The notes beneath the pieces were generated by a model. The model was not told where the DNA came from and ran no database searches. It saw nothing but the letters and a program-made list of their open reading frames with translations. From Pseudomonadota bacterium (GTDB lineage Bacteria > Pseudomonadota > Alphaproteobacteria > Sphingomonadales > Sphingomonadaceae), in NCBI GenBank assembly GCA_029781465.1, contig JAKOWQ010000021.1, positions 1-18,981 on the forward strand: a stretch of 18,981 nt of DNA, in the 5' to 3' direction. The first letter of the stretch is position 1. Each line of letters starts with the position of its first letter. Positions 1 to 8,576 of this stretch are shown one piece after another. A program made the translations under genes and the position numbers.

Positions 1-634
1 GTGAGACGTGGCCCTGCCCGCCAAAGATCATCGCCTCCCACACCTCGTCGCACAGCACGAAGAAGTCATGCCGTTCGGCCAGTGCACCGATCGCCTCAAG
101 GGTGGCACGATCGATCAGGGTGCCGGTGGGGTTGTTGGGAGTGTTGAGCAGCAGCAGCCGGGTACGCGGCGTGATCGCGGCTTCCAGTGCTTCGAGCGAC
201 AGCGACCAGTCGGGCGGTGCCAGATCGATCAGCCGTGCCGTACCTCCGGCCCGCTCGACCAGCGGCAGATAGGCATCGTAGAGCGGCTGAACCAGGATCA
301 CTTCATCGCCCGGGCGGACCAGCGCAAACAGCGAGGCCGCCAGCGCCTCGGTCCCGCCCGAGGTGACAACGATCTCCTCCGGGGCCACCGCAAGCCCCTG
401 CTCGCGCGCATACCAGGCGGAAATCGCCGCGCGCAGCTCGGGCAGGCCGCGCATCGGCGGATACTGGTTGGACTTGCCTCGCAGCGCCCGCACCGCCGCC
501 TCAACCACCTCGCTGGGCTCGTCCATGTCGGGGAAGCCCTGCCCCAGGTTGATCGCATCGTGTTCGCGCGCCAGTGCGCTCATCCGCTCGAACACGGTGA
601 TCGCGGGCGCGGGAAGGCTGGACAGCGCGGACAT
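1..634 (-). CDS. Class I/II PLP-dependent aminotransferase (C-terminal part beyond window)
   Basis: The reading frame enters from the left window edge, and only the first 211 residues are visible. It starts at ATG 632-634, 11 bases after the stop of the DUF2891 gene. Visible motifs of the class I/II aminotransferase fold are INLGQGFPD (residues 28-36), TSGGTEAL (91-98), PLYDAYLP near 117-124 in the cofactor region, NTPNNPTG (164-171), and CDEVWE with Asp196, the residue that contacts the PLP pyridine nitrogen. The Schiff-base lysine would lie beyond the window. The GQGFPD motif is typical of the kynurenine/glutamine/methionine transaminase group, so the likely reaction is transfer of an amino group to or from a 2-oxo acid, often with glutamate or 2-oxoglutarate as partner. 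It is the last visible gene of the 5-oxoproline operon, where glutamate is the expected product. The exact substrate cannot be told from this fragment. Confidence 0.9.
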   Translation of the reverse strand, partial: MSALSSLPAPAITVFERMSALAREHDAINLGQGFPDMDEPSEVVEAAVRALRGKSNQYPPMRGLPELRAAISAWYAREQGLAVAPEEIVVTSGGTEALAASLFALVRPGDEVILVQPLYDAYLPLVERAGGTARLIDLAPPDWSLSLEALEAAITPRTRLLLLNTPNNPTGTLIDRATLEAIGALAERHDFFVLCDEVWEAMIFGGQGHVS

Positions 635-645
635 CGCCTGACCGA

Positions 646-1644
646 TTAGCCCGCCGGGGCCTCAAGCGCCAGCAGAGCGAAGCTCGCCAACCAGTGCTCG
701 CCCATGTAGTCTCCCGCGAGGTGCGGAAGCGCGGCGGCGAGGTGGTTCTCGGCGGTCTGACGCGTGCGCCGTGCCGCGGGGTGAGCTTCGGGCAGGCAGG
801 CGACGATGTGGCGCCAGCACCAGGCGCGCGACAGGTTGAGCCCGTCGAGGTGCGCGATCTTGCCGTCGGAGCGGTCCGACACGGTGGCGGGAGTGAACAG
901 CGTGGCCGGTTCTCCCTCCGCGCAGCGGGGCAGGAACGCATCGAACCAGGCGGCGAAGTCCGGCCCCAGCACGCGGCTCATCAGCAATGCCTCGGTCAGC
1001 GCCGGGGAAAGGAATTCGTCGCCGCCCGGCTCCCACGCCTGACAAGCGCGGTCGGCGCCGAACCAGGCGCGCGCGCGGTCATCTATCAGCGCGGTCAGAT
1101 CGGCGTCGTTCTCCCGCGCCCAATCGAGCGCCAACACCATCGCGAAGGCCGAGGAATAGTGGGTGCCGACCCGGATCGGATAGGTCTGCAAAGGCAGGAA
1201 CGCCTTGAACCGCGCTGCGAAGGCGGCTGCAAAGGAATCGGCATGCCGCGCCCAGGGCGCGTCGTGGCGCCGCATCTCGCTGTGCAGTGCCAGGGCCCAG
1301 CCCCAGCCATAGGGCCGCTCGAACCCGCGCGCCGAGGGGCGGGCGAGATAGGCGGTTTCCACCGCGAAGTTTTCGGCCGTCAGCATCCGCGCAGCCAGAT
1401 CGCGCACCTGCCGGGCCTCTGGCAGCGCCGGAAACAGCCGGGCCAGACGCAGCACCTGCCAGTAGCCGTGAAGGCACGAATGCCAATCGAACGAGCCATG
1501 GAAGATCGGGTGCAGTTCGCGGGGCGAACGCACATCGCGCGGCCCGTCCATCACATGATCGAGCTTGTGCGGATATTCGCGCGTCAGGTGCCCCAGGGTA
1601 AGGGCCATCGCGCGCGCTGCGAAGCTGGCGTCAAGGCGGCTCAT
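646..1644 (-). CDS. DUF2891 family protein
   Basis: 332 residues. I recognise this as a DUF2891 family protein; no biochemical function is known to me. No signal peptide or membrane segment is apparent, so it is probably cytoplasmic. The N-terminal part carries a dense aromatic/histidine cluster, HPIFHGSFDWHSCLHGYW (residues 45-62), which looks like an active-site or metal-binding region. A second aromatic stretch, YGWGWALALHSEM, follows. The regular helical hairpins with Trp and His at their ends suggest an alpha/alpha-barrel enzyme, but that is an impression and not a match. The ATG at 1642-1644 overlaps the stop of the DUF979 gene as ATGA. It is therefore translationally coupled to the transporter and 5-oxoprolinase genes, which points to a role in uptake or processing of 5-oxoproline or a related cyclic amide. 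Confidence 0.88.
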   Translation of the reverse strand: MSRLDASFAARAMALTLGHLTREYPHKLDHVMDGPRDVRSPRELHPIFHGSFDWHSCLHGYWQVLRLARLFPALPEARQVRDLAARMLTAENFAVETAYLARPSARGFERPYGWGWALALHSEMRRHDAPWARHADSFAAAFAARFKAFLPLQTYPIRVGTHYSSAFAMVLALDWARENDADLTALIDDRARAWFGADRACQAWEPGGDEFLSPALTEALLMSRVLGPDFAAWFDAFLPRCAEGEPATLFTPATVSDRSDGKIAHLDGLNLSRAWCWRHIVACLPEAHPAARRTRQTAENHLAAALPHLAGDYMGEHWLASFALLALEAPAG

Positions 1645-2576
1645 GGAAAGGCCAGAAACCAGATCAGCGCGATGTTGACCGCCAGCAAGGGCAGCGCGGT
1701 GGGCACCTGCGCCCTGACCACCGCGTTGCGGTCGGCAAGATCGAGCAGCGCGGCGGGGACCACGTTGAAGTTGGCGGCCATCGGCGTCATCAGCGTGCCG
1801 CAGAACCCGGCCAGCATACCGATCGCCGCCACCACCGCCGGATCGCCGTGGTACTGGTGGATCAGCAGCGGCAGCCCGATCGCCGCGGCCATCACCGGAA
1901 AGGCGGCAAAGGCATTGCCCATCACCATCGTGAACAGCGCCATGCCCAGGCCATAGGCCAGCACCGCCCCAAACCGGCTTCCCTCGGGGATAAAGGCCGA
2001 GGCGAGCTGGCCGACAACCTCGCCCACCCCGGCCAGAGCGAAGACCGCGCCAAGACTGGCGAGCATCTGCGGCAGGATCGCGGCCCAGCCGACCGCGTCC
2101 ATCAGGCGGCGGCCTTGCTCAAGCGGTTCTGTGGGGCGTGGGCGCAGCCAGGCCATGCCGATCGCCAGCGCAAGGATTACCCCCAGCGACAGGCTGACCA
2201 AGGTCACCTGTTTGGGATCGACCAGCCCCGGCCAGTGTTTGAACCCCAGCGTTCCGCCCAGCGCGGCCAGCGGGATCACCAGTGCCAGCAGGAACAACCG
2301 GTTGCCGTGGCGAGCGGCTTTGGCCTGACGCGCTTCGCCATCGCTGTCCGGCGCCCCGCGCCCCAGCCCGCGCGCGGCAAGGCCGACCAGCGCCAGCACC
2401 AGCACCCCGTTGCCCAGATCGCCCAGCCGGTCCCCGGCGAGCATCGAGAGCGCCAGCAGCCCCCAGAAAGCGGCGTTGATCCAGCGGCGCGGGTTGGTGC
2501 CATCGCGCGCGGAAAGCAGCGCGAAGGCGGCAAAGGCCAGCCCGGCAAGCAGATAGACCTGCGCCAGGCCGATCAT
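1641..2576 (-). CDS. DUF979 family membrane protein, putative 5-oxoproline transporter subunit
   Basis: 311 residues when started at the ATG at 2574-2576. That start overlaps the DUF969 stop as ATGA, like the other junctions in this operon, and begins with MIGLAQVYLLAGLAF, the first membrane helix. A longer frame from 2600 adds eight polar residues and overlaps DUF969 by 28 bases, so I prefer the shorter form. The protein is very hydrophobic, with about nine or ten predicted helices and conserved-looking motifs MGNAFAAFPVM and CGTLMTPMAANFN in the C-terminal half, typical of ion-coupled permeases. DUF979 proteins are almost always paired with DUF969 proteins, and databases have come to call the pair a 5-oxoproline transporter (from memory). 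The adjacent 5-oxoprolinase gene supports this. It acts in the inner membrane. Confidence 0.88.
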   Translation of the reverse strand: MIGLAQVYLLAGLAFAAFALLSARDGTNPRRWINAAFWGLLALSMLAGDRLGDLGNGVLVLALVGLAARGLGRGAPDSDGEARQAKAARHGNRLFLLALVIPLAALGGTLGFKHWPGLVDPKQVTLVSLSLGVILALAIGMAWLRPRPTEPLEQGRRLMDAVGWAAILPQMLASLGAVFALAGVGEVVGQLASAFIPEGSRFGAVLAYGLGMALFTMVMGNAFAAFPVMAAAIGLPLLIHQYHGDPAVVAAIGMLAGFCGTLMTPMAANFNVVPAALLDLADRNAVVRAQVPTALPLLAVNIALIWFLAFP

Positions 2577-3220
2577 CCCCGCCTCCGCACGAACAGCCAC
2601 AGCCGCAGCCCATGGATCGCGAAGGCGGCAAGCGCGGTGGGGATCGCCCAGACCGACAGGTCGAACGGGGCCAGCGCGATCCCCTGCTGCTCAAGGAAGC
2701 CCTTCATCAGCAGGATCGAGCCGATGGCGATGAAGATGTCCTCGCCAAAGAACAGCCCGACATTGTCGGTCGCGGCGGCCAGCGCCTTGACCTTGTCGGC
2801 CTCGGCCTGGTCGCGCGGCGCGGCGGCGGCTTCGGCCATCGGCGCGAGCAGCGGGCGCACGGTCTGGGCGTGTCCGGCGATCGAGGTCAGCCCCAGCGCG
2901 GCGGTGATCTGGCGCAGCAGCAGATATCTGGTGAGCAGGCGCGGCAGGGTTGCGCCCTTCATCCCGGCTACCAGCGCGCGGGCGCGTTCCTGCAGGCCGT
3001 GGCGCTCCATCAGTCCGATCACCGGCAGGACGATCCAGATCACCGAGACATAGCGGGTATCGTTGAACGCCTTGCCGAAGGCCGCCAGGATCGCCAGCGG
3101 ATCCATCCCCGCCGCCAACCCCGTTGTCAGAGCGGCGGCTGCCACCACCACAAGGGGGTTGAGCCGCCACACAAAGCCGCCGACCATCACCGCAATGCCC
3201 GAGAGCACCCACAGGTTCAT
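2573..3220 (-). CDS. DUF969 family membrane protein, putative 5-oxoproline transporter subunit
   Basis: 215 residues with several hydrophobic helices, starting with MNLWVLSGIAVMVGGFVW. Polar motifs between helices include FNDTRYVSVIWIVLPVIG near the middle of the N-terminal half and GLTSIAGHAQTVRPLLAPM; the region around GHAQT is likely part of the transport path. Its start ATG (3218-3220) overlaps the 5-oxoprolinase stop as ATGA, and its stop overlaps the DUF979 start in the same way, so all three should be made in linked amounts. Together with DUF979 it is expected to form the inner-membrane importer that supplies 5-oxoproline (pyroglutamate) to the enzyme encoded just upstream. The transport assignment rests on family pairing and gene context, not on the sequence alone. 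Confidence 0.88.
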   Translation of the reverse strand: MNLWVLSGIAVMVGGFVWRLNPLVVVAAAALTTGLAAGMDPLAILAAFGKAFNDTRYVSVIWIVLPVIGLMERHGLQERARALVAGMKGATLPRLLTRYLLLRQITAALGLTSIAGHAQTVRPLLAPMAEAAAAPRDQAEADKVKALAAATDNVGLFFGEDIFIAIGSILLMKGFLEQQGIALAPFDLSVWAIPTALAAFAIHGLRLWLFVRRRG

Positions 3221-6200
3221 GATTTTCCGTACCCTCCCCCGCCCGGCGTTTCGATCACCATGACATCGCCCGGCCCGACCGTCACGCCGGCGGTGGAATC
3301 GAGAACCTCAACTTCGCCTGAGGTTCGCTCTATCCGGTTGATTCCGGTGGCGCCCGGCTCGCCCCCGGCAAGGCCGAAGGGCGCAACCCGGCGGCGGTTG
3401 GAAAGGATCCCCGCCTCCATTGCCTCGAGGAAGCGCATCCGCCGCACCGCGCCGTCGCCGCCGCGATGCGCGCCCGCCCCGCCCGAGCCGTGGCGGATCG
3501 CGAATTCCTCCAGCAGAACCGGAAAGCGGGTTTCGAGCACTTCGGGATCGGTCAGGCGCGAATTGGTCATGTGGGTCTGAACCACGCTGGCGCCGTCGAA
3601 ATCGGGCCCGGCGCCCGATCCCCCGGCGATGGTCTCGTAATACTGGTAGCGCGCGTTGCCGAAGGTGAAATTGTTCATCGTTCCCTGCGCGGCGGCCATG
3701 GCACCGAAGGCACCGAACAGCGCGTCGGTCACCACCTGGCTGGTCTCGACATTGCCGGCCACCACCGCTGCCGGATAGCTTGGCCGCAGCATCGAATGTT
3801 CAGGCACGCGGATCGTCACCGGGGCCAGGCAGCCCTCGTTCATCGGGATCTGCTCGTCGATCATGGTGCGCAGGACATACATCACTGCGGCGCGAACCAC
3901 GCTGAAGGGCGCGTTGAAATTGCCCGGCAGCTGGGCGCTGCTGCCGGCAAAGTCGATCGTCACGTGGCGCGCCGCCCGGTCGACAGAGACGGCGACGCAG
4001 ACCTGCGCGCCGTTGTCCATCGCATAGGTGAAGCCACCGTCCTCAAGCCGGGCAACCAGCCGCCGTACCGCTTCTTCGGCATTGGCGTGGACGTGGCCCA
4101 TGTAGGCGATCACCACATCGCGCCCGTGTTCGGCGCAGGCCGCCTCAAGCCCTGCGGCGCCGCGTCGGCAGGCGGCAATCTGGGCGGCGAGATCGCCCAG
4201 ATTCTGATCGACGTTGCGCGCCGGATAGCGTCCCCCGCCCAGCAGCGCGCGCATTTCCGTCTCGCGCAGGTGCCCCTCCTCGACCAGCAGGAAATTCTCG
4301 ATCAACACGCCTTCTTCCTCGATCGAGCGGCTGGTCGGCGGCATCGAGCCGGGCGTAATTCCGCCGACATCGGCGTGGTGGCCGCGCGCGGCAACGAAAA
4401 AGCTGGGCGCCGCATCGTCGCCCGCGACGAACACCGGCATCACCACGGTGATATCGGGCAGGTGGGTGCCCCCGGCATAAGGCGCGTTGAGCACATAGGC
4501 ATCGCCGCGCCTGATCCCGCGTCCGTCGCGCCCCGCCCCGCGCGCCGCAATTACGCTCGCCACGCTTTCGCCCATCGAGCCGAGGTGGACCGGCATGTGC
4601 GGGGCATTGGCCACCAGCCGCCCGGCGCCATCGAACAGCGCGCAGGAGAAATCGAGCCGTTCGCGGATGTTGACCGAGCTGGCGCTGCGCGCCAGCGCCG
4701 TGCCCATTTCCTCGGCGATGGCCATGAACAGGCCGTTGAAGATCTCCAGCCGGACCGGATCGACCGCGGTTCCGGCACCGACGCCGCCTTCGCGCGGAGC
4801 GTGCCGGGTGAGCCGCAAGGTGCCGTCGGGATCGACGCGCACTTGCCAGCCGGGTTCGACAACGGTGGTTGCCAGCGCGTCGATCACGATCAGCGGCCCC
4901 GGTGCGGTGAACCCGGCGGCCAGACCGGCGCGATCATGCACCGCGACCTGCCGCCAGCTGCCATCGAGATAGCACTGGCCCTGCTCCAGCGGCGCGGCGC
5001 TGGCCGCAGGCAGAGGCCAGCGCACCAGCCCGGCCGAAAGGTCTTCCGCCACTGCCTCCACCCGCAACCGGTCGATCACCAGCGCGCCGCTGCCGCCATA
5101 GCCGAATTCGGCCCGGTGCGCGGCCTCGAAGGCGGCGGCCAGTTCGTGTGCCGGGCCGGGTTCCAGCTCGATCGCGTTCTCCGATCCCTCGCGCCGCACG
5201 AACAGGCGTGCCTCGATCCGGCTGGGCGCCGCGCCAAGCTGGGCCGCCGCTTCGTCGGCCAGCCGCGCCCGCAAGGCCTCGACCGCGCCTTCCACCCCGG
5301 GCTCCAGCGCGGCGCCAAGGCCTGCCTCGCGCACCGCCGCCTCGCTCGCCAGCCCCATGCCATAGGCCGAAAGCACCCCGGCAAGCGGATGGATCAGCAC
5401 CGTGTCCATCGCCAGGGCATCGGCCACCATGCAGGCGTGCTGCCCGCCGGCCCCGCCGAAGCAGGCCAGCGCGTGGCTGGTCACATCGTGCCCGCGCGCC
5501 ACGCTGATCTGGCGGATCGCATGGGCCATGTTGGCCACCGCGATGCGGATGAAACCCTGGGCGATTTCCTCGCTCGCCATCGCCTGTCCGGTTTCGGCAC
5601 GGATTTCCGCGGCCAGCGCGGCGAATTTCTCCTCCACCACCGCGCGGTCGATCGGCTGATCGCCGCCCAGGCCGAACAGGCGCGGAAAGTGTTCGGGCAC
5701 CAGCTTACCCAGGATCAGGTTGCAGTCGGTCACCGTCAGCGGGCCGCCGCGCCGGTAGCAGGCCGGCCCCGGCACCGCCCCGGCGCTTTCAGGGCCGACC
5801 ACCAGCCGCCCGGCATCGAAGCGGCAGATCGACCCGCCCCCGGCGGCGACCGTATGGATTCGCATCATCGGGGCACGGATCCGCGCCCCCGCAACCCGCG
5901 TTTCGCTGTCGCGCTCGTAGCGCCCGGCATAGTGGCTGACGTCGGTCGAAGTGCCGCCCATATCGAAGCCGATTACCCTGGACGCACCCGAAAGTTCGGC
6001 GGTGCGGGCCATGCCGACAATGCCCCCGGCGGGACCGGACAGGATCGCGTCCTTGCCGGAAAACCGCCCACCTTCGATCAGCCCGCCCGAGCTTTGCATG
6101 AACAGCGGGCGGATATGCCCGCCCAGTTCGCCCGAAAAGCCATCGACATAGCGCCGCAGCACCGGGGAAAGATAGGCATCGACCAGCGTGGTATCGCCGC

Positions 6201-6810
6201 GCGGCACCAGCTTTATCAGCGGCGCCAGACGGTGGCTCACCGAGATCTGGGTGAAGCCTGCCTGCCGCGCCAGCTCGGCCAGCCGCGCCTCGTGCGCGCC
6301 ATGGCGCCAGCCGTGCATCAGCACGATCGCCACCGAGCGCAGGCCCTCCCCCGCTGCCCCGCGAAAGGCCGCCAGCGCGGCATCCTCGTCAAGCGGGGTC
6401 AGCACCGTGCCATCGGCGCCGATCCGCTCGTCGATTTCGATCACCCGGGCGTGGTGCGGCTCGGGCAGTACGATCTTGCGCACGAACAGTTCGGGCCGCT
6501 CCTGCGATCCGATCCGCAGCGCATCGCCAAACCCGCGGGTAATCGCCAGCACCGTGGGCTCGCCCTTGCGCTCAAGCAGGGCATTGGTGGCAACCGTGGT
6601 GCCCATCCGCACGTCGCAGTCGGGCAACGGACCCTCGGCGATCCCGGTCAGCTGGCGGATCGCCGCGACGGCGGCATCGTCGCTTCGGGCGGGATCTTCG
6701 GACAGCAGCTTGGCGGTGCGCACCGCGCCGCCCGGCGCGCGCGCCACCACGTCGGTGAAGGTGCCCCCGCGATCGATCCAGAACTGCCAGCGCGAAGGCC
6801 CTTGGGTCAT
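3217..6810 (-). CDS. 5-oxoprolinase (hydantoinase A/B fusion)
   Basis: 1197 residues, the full length of a fused ATP-dependent 5-oxoprolinase, which opens 5-oxo-L-proline to L-glutamate in the cytoplasm. The N-terminal HyuA half begins with the ATPase motif WIDRGGTFTDVV (residues 12-23), followed by MGTTVATNALLERKGE, LSGPAGGIVGMA, GFDMGGTSTDVSHYAG and TVAAGGGSICRFDAG. The HyuB half begins near residue 684 (DPVRLEIFNGLFMA) and contains NIRERLDFSCALFD, APYAGGTHLPDI, HHADVGGITPGSMPP and the C-terminal glycine-rich ETPGGGGYGKS. N-methylhydantoinase or acetone carboxylase relatives share this fold, but their A and B parts are normally separate genes. The fusion plus the downstream DUF969/DUF979 pair favours 5-oxoproline as substrate. 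The start ATG at 6808-6810 follows GACGGGGCG, a weak ribosome site. The preceding lipoprotein gene ends only 34 bases upstream, so read-through from the yfi operon is possible. Confidence 0.93.
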   Translation of the reverse strand: MTQGPSRWQFWIDRGGTFTDVVARAPGGAVRTAKLLSEDPARSDDAAVAAIRQLTGIAEGPLPDCDVRMGTTVATNALLERKGEPTVLAITRGFGDALRIGSQERPELFVRKIVLPEPHHARVIEIDERIGADGTVLTPLDEDAALAAFRGAAGEGLRSVAIVLMHGWRHGAHEARLAELARQAGFTQISVSHRLAPLIKLVPRGDTTLVDAYLSPVLRRYVDGFSGELGGHIRPLFMQSSGGLIEGGRFSGKDAILSGPAGGIVGMARTAELSGASRVIGFDMGGTSTDVSHYAGRYERDSETRVAGARIRAPMMRIHTVAAGGGSICRFDAGRLVVGPESAGAVPGPACYRRGGPLTVTDCNLILGKLVPEHFPRLFGLGGDQPIDRAVVEEKFAALAAEIRAETGQAMASEEIAQGFIRIAVANMAHAIRQISVARGHDVTSHALACFGGAGGQHACMVADALAMDTVLIHPLAGVLSAYGMGLASEAAVREAGLGAALEPGVEGAVEALRARLADEAAAQLGAAPSRIEARLFVRREGSENAIELEPGPAHELAAAFEAAHRAEFGYGGSGALVIDRLRVEAVAEDLSAGLVRWPLPAASAAPLEQGQCYLDGSWRQVAVHDRAGLAAGFTAPGPLIVIDALATTVVEPGWQVRVDPDGTLRLTRHAPREGGVGAGTAVDPVRLEIFNGLFMAIAEEMGTALARSASSVNIRERLDFSCALFDGAGRLVANAPHMPVHLGSMGESVASVIAARGAGRDGRGIRRGDAYVLNAPYAGGTHLPDITVVMPVFVAGDDAAPSFFVAARGHHADVGGITPGSMPPTSRSIEEEGVLIENFLLVEEGHLRETEMRALLGGGRYPARNVDQNLGDLAAQIAACRRGAAGLEAACAEHGRDVVIAYMGHVHANAEEAVRRLVARLEDGGFTYAMDNGAQVCVAVSVDRAARHVTIDFAGSSAQLPGNFNAPFSVVRAAVMYVLRTMIDEQIPMNEGCLAPVTIRVPEHSMLRPSYPAAVVAGNVETSQVVTDALFGAFGAMAAAQGTMNNFTFGNARYQYYETIAGGSGAGPDFDGASVVQTHMTNSRLTDPEVLETRFPVLLEEFAIRHGSGGAGAHRGGDGAVRRMRFLEAMEAGILSNRRRVAPFGLAGGEPGATGINRIERTSGEVEVLDSTAGVTVGPGDVMVIETPGGGGYGKS

Positions 6811-6844
6811 CGCCCCGTCATAAGGCCAAACGCGCCGGGCACAA

Positions 6845-7345
6845 TCAGTTGGTCAGCGGGATCGCGTCAGCAGGCGTGACCACGATCACCACCCGCCGGT
6901 TCTGCGCCCGGCCCTCTTCGCTATCGTTGCTGGCAACCGGGCGGGTTTCACCAAAGCCCTGGGCGCGCACCTCTGCCGGGATCAAGCCGGCACGAACCAG
7001 CTCACCGCGCACCGCCAGTGCCCGGCGTTCGGACAGCTTCTGGTTGTATTCGTCCGATCCCAGCGCGTCGGTATGTCCTTGCACACCCGCCCCATGAATA
7101 TCGACGCTGGTGAAGACCGCGGCGAGATGATCGATCACCTGCGTCGCCTCGCCGGTCAGATCGCTCTTGTCGAATTCGAACAATACCTTGTCGGACAAAC
7201 CGAGCTCGTAGTTTTCGCCCTCGCGGTGAAAACCCGCTTCCTCGAGCGCCGCTGCCTGCCTGGGGGAAAACCCGGTCTGCGGCGGCACGGTCTGGCAGGC
7301 CGCCAGCAATGCGGCCATTGCGACAGCCGCGAACTTACGCATCAT
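6845..7345 (-). CDS. yfiB: OmpA-family outer-membrane lipoprotein, YfiB-like
   Basis: 166 residues, close to the length I recall for P. aeruginosa YfiB (about 168). It has a lipoprotein signal peptide with lipobox LLAAC, cysteine at residue 17, and Gln at +2, which does not match the Asp inner-membrane retention signal, so outer-membrane anchoring is expected. The remainder is an OmpA/MotB peptidoglycan-binding domain: VLFEFDKSDL, GHTDALGSDEYNQKLSERRA and GFGETRPVASNDSEEGRAQNRR. The start ATG ATG at 7340-7345 lies inside the end of yfiN and is preceded by a strong GGGAGGA ribosome site. In the known YfiBNR system YfiB sequesters YfiR at the outer membrane and so frees YfiN. The neighbours here are exactly those partners in the same order, which is the main reason to call it YfiB and not simply Pal-like. 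Confidence 0.85.
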   Translation of the reverse strand: MMRKFAAVAMAALLAACQTVPPQTGFSPRQAAALEEAGFHREGENYELGLSDKVLFEFDKSDLTGEATQVIDHLAAVFTSVDIHGAGVQGHTDALGSDEYNQKLSERRALAVRGELVRAGLIPAEVRAQGFGETRPVASNDSEEGRAQNRRVVIVVTPADAIPLTN

Positions 7346-8576
7346 TCATTCCTCCCTCGAAGTTGGTTCTTCGATCGTGTTTGTGCTTGTACATCTTCGC
7401 ATCGGCCCTGCGGAGCAGGTCTTGCGGCGAAACGCCGTCATCCGGATAGAGCGCCACCCCGATGCTTAGCCCCAGGCTGGCATCGCCGAAGCCGGGGATC
7501 AGCAGCGGCTGCCCCATCGCCAGTTCGATCCGCTCGATCACCGCATCGACGTGAGCGCGGTTGAACAGGGGTCCGAGCAGCACCGCAAACTCGTCACCCC
7601 CCATGCGGAAGGCGGAATCGACATGGCGTACGCTGGCGCGCAGCCGCTCGGCCACTTCGCGCAGCGCCGCGTCTCCAGCATCGTGGCCGTGCTGATCGTT
7701 GATCGCCTTGAACCCGTCGACATCGAGAAACAGCACCGCGAACGACGCGCCCGAGCGCACGGCCTGCCCGATCGCCTCGCCCACCATTCTTTCGAACAAG
7801 GCCCGGTTGCCAAGGCCCGTCAGCGGATCATGGGTGGCCAGCCGGGCAAGCTCTGCATTCTCAGAGGTCAGCCCGGCATGCCAGCCTTCAAGCTCCGAAA
7901 GCAAAGCATTGAAATCCTGAGCAAAGTGATCGATCTCCGCAATCCCCGAAGGGGGCACCCGGCGGCCAAAAGCCCGTTCGGATCGCACCATGTGGGCCAC
8001 TGTGCCGACCGCGCCGAGCGGCTCGATCACATCCTGTTGCAGTCGTCGCGCCAGGATCCGGGTCGCGATCACTGTCAGCGCAAGACAGCACAGCGCGATG
8101 ATCGCCCCCGAGATCGCATAGCGCACCAGCCCCCCGGAATTGCCGAACACGCGCACTTCACCGATTGCCGTGCCGCCACGTTCGATCCGGTCAACCGAGG
8201 GATGCGGCCAGATCACCGCGTTGGCGCGGTGCGCAAGCCATTGCGGCATCCCGGTGTGGCCCCGGTGCCAGTCCGCGACCAGGCGGCCCGCTGGATCGAA
8301 CACCTCGATATGGTCGATCCCGACCACCCCGCCAACCTTGATCATGCCCTCGCGAACCGCCTGATCGTCGCCGAAAACCAGTGCCGGTTCAACGGTATAG
8401 CCAATCGTGTGGGCCAGCAGATCGAGATTGCGCTGCGAATAGTTGCGGATCACCAGCGCTCCGCTGACCAGCAGGCTTGCGGTAGCCAGGATCACCGCGA
8501 ACAGGATCAGCCGCAAATGCACCCGCGCGAGGATGTCGCGCAGGGTTGGCAAGGCGGATTCACAAGGAGCCGGCAT
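7335..8576 (-). CDS. yfiN: Membrane diguanylate cyclase, YfiN/TpbB-like (HAMP-GGDEF)
   Basis: 413 residues from ATG 8574-8576, which shares one base with the yfiR stop (TGATG). The open frame continues far upstream antisense to putA, but that part is not coding. Layout: first membrane helix at about 22-43, periplasmic sensor region about 44-150, second helix about 152-175, HAMP-like linker about 176-230, GGDEF domain about 240-400. The catalytic motif GGDEF is intact at 326-330, THDPLTGLGNR is at 248-258, and LFLDVDGFKAIND supplies metal and substrate residues. The inhibitory site RHVD (317-320) stands five residues before GGDEF, so product inhibition by c-di-GMP is expected. There is no EAL domain. 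It makes c-di-GMP from two GTP, favouring a sessile biofilm state, and is expected to be held off by YfiR in the periplasm. Confidence 0.9.
   Translation of the reverse strand: MPAPCESALPTLRDILARVHLRLILFAVILATASLLVSGALVIRNYSQRNLDLLAHTIGYTVEPALVFGDDQAVREGMIKVGGVVGIDHIEVFDPAGRLVADWHRGHTGMPQWLAHRANAVIWPHPSVDRIERGGTAIGEVRVFGNSGGLVRYAISGAIIALCCLALTVIATRILARRLQQDVIEPLGAVGTVAHMVRSERAFGRRVPPSGIAEIDHFAQDFNALLSELEGWHAGLTSENAELARLATHDPLTGLGNRALFERMVGEAIGQAVRSGASFAVLFLDVDGFKAINDQHGHDAGDAALREVAERLRASVRHVDSAFRMGGDEFAVLLGPLFNRAHVDAVIERIELAMGQPLLIPGFGDASLGLSIGVALYPDDGVSPQDLLRRADAKMYKHKHDRRTNFEGGMNDA

Noticed and set aside
694..3053. Overlapping plus-strand frames opposite DUF2891, DUF979 and DUF969
   Set aside because: Shadow frames of GC-rich genes; the minus-strand proteins match known families and are linked by overlapping stop/start codons.
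3466..6879. Long plus-strand open frame (over 1100 codons) antisense to the 5-oxoprolinase gene
   Set aside because: High-GC genes often leave an open opposite frame. The translation is rich in Arg, His, Gln and Gly with no domains, while the minus strand encodes a complete known enzyme.
6845..7345. OmpA-type lipoprotein as Pal of the Tol-Pal system
   Set aside because: No tolB, tolA or ybgF gene is nearby, while yfiN and yfiR are directly upstream and overlapping, and the length fits YfiB.
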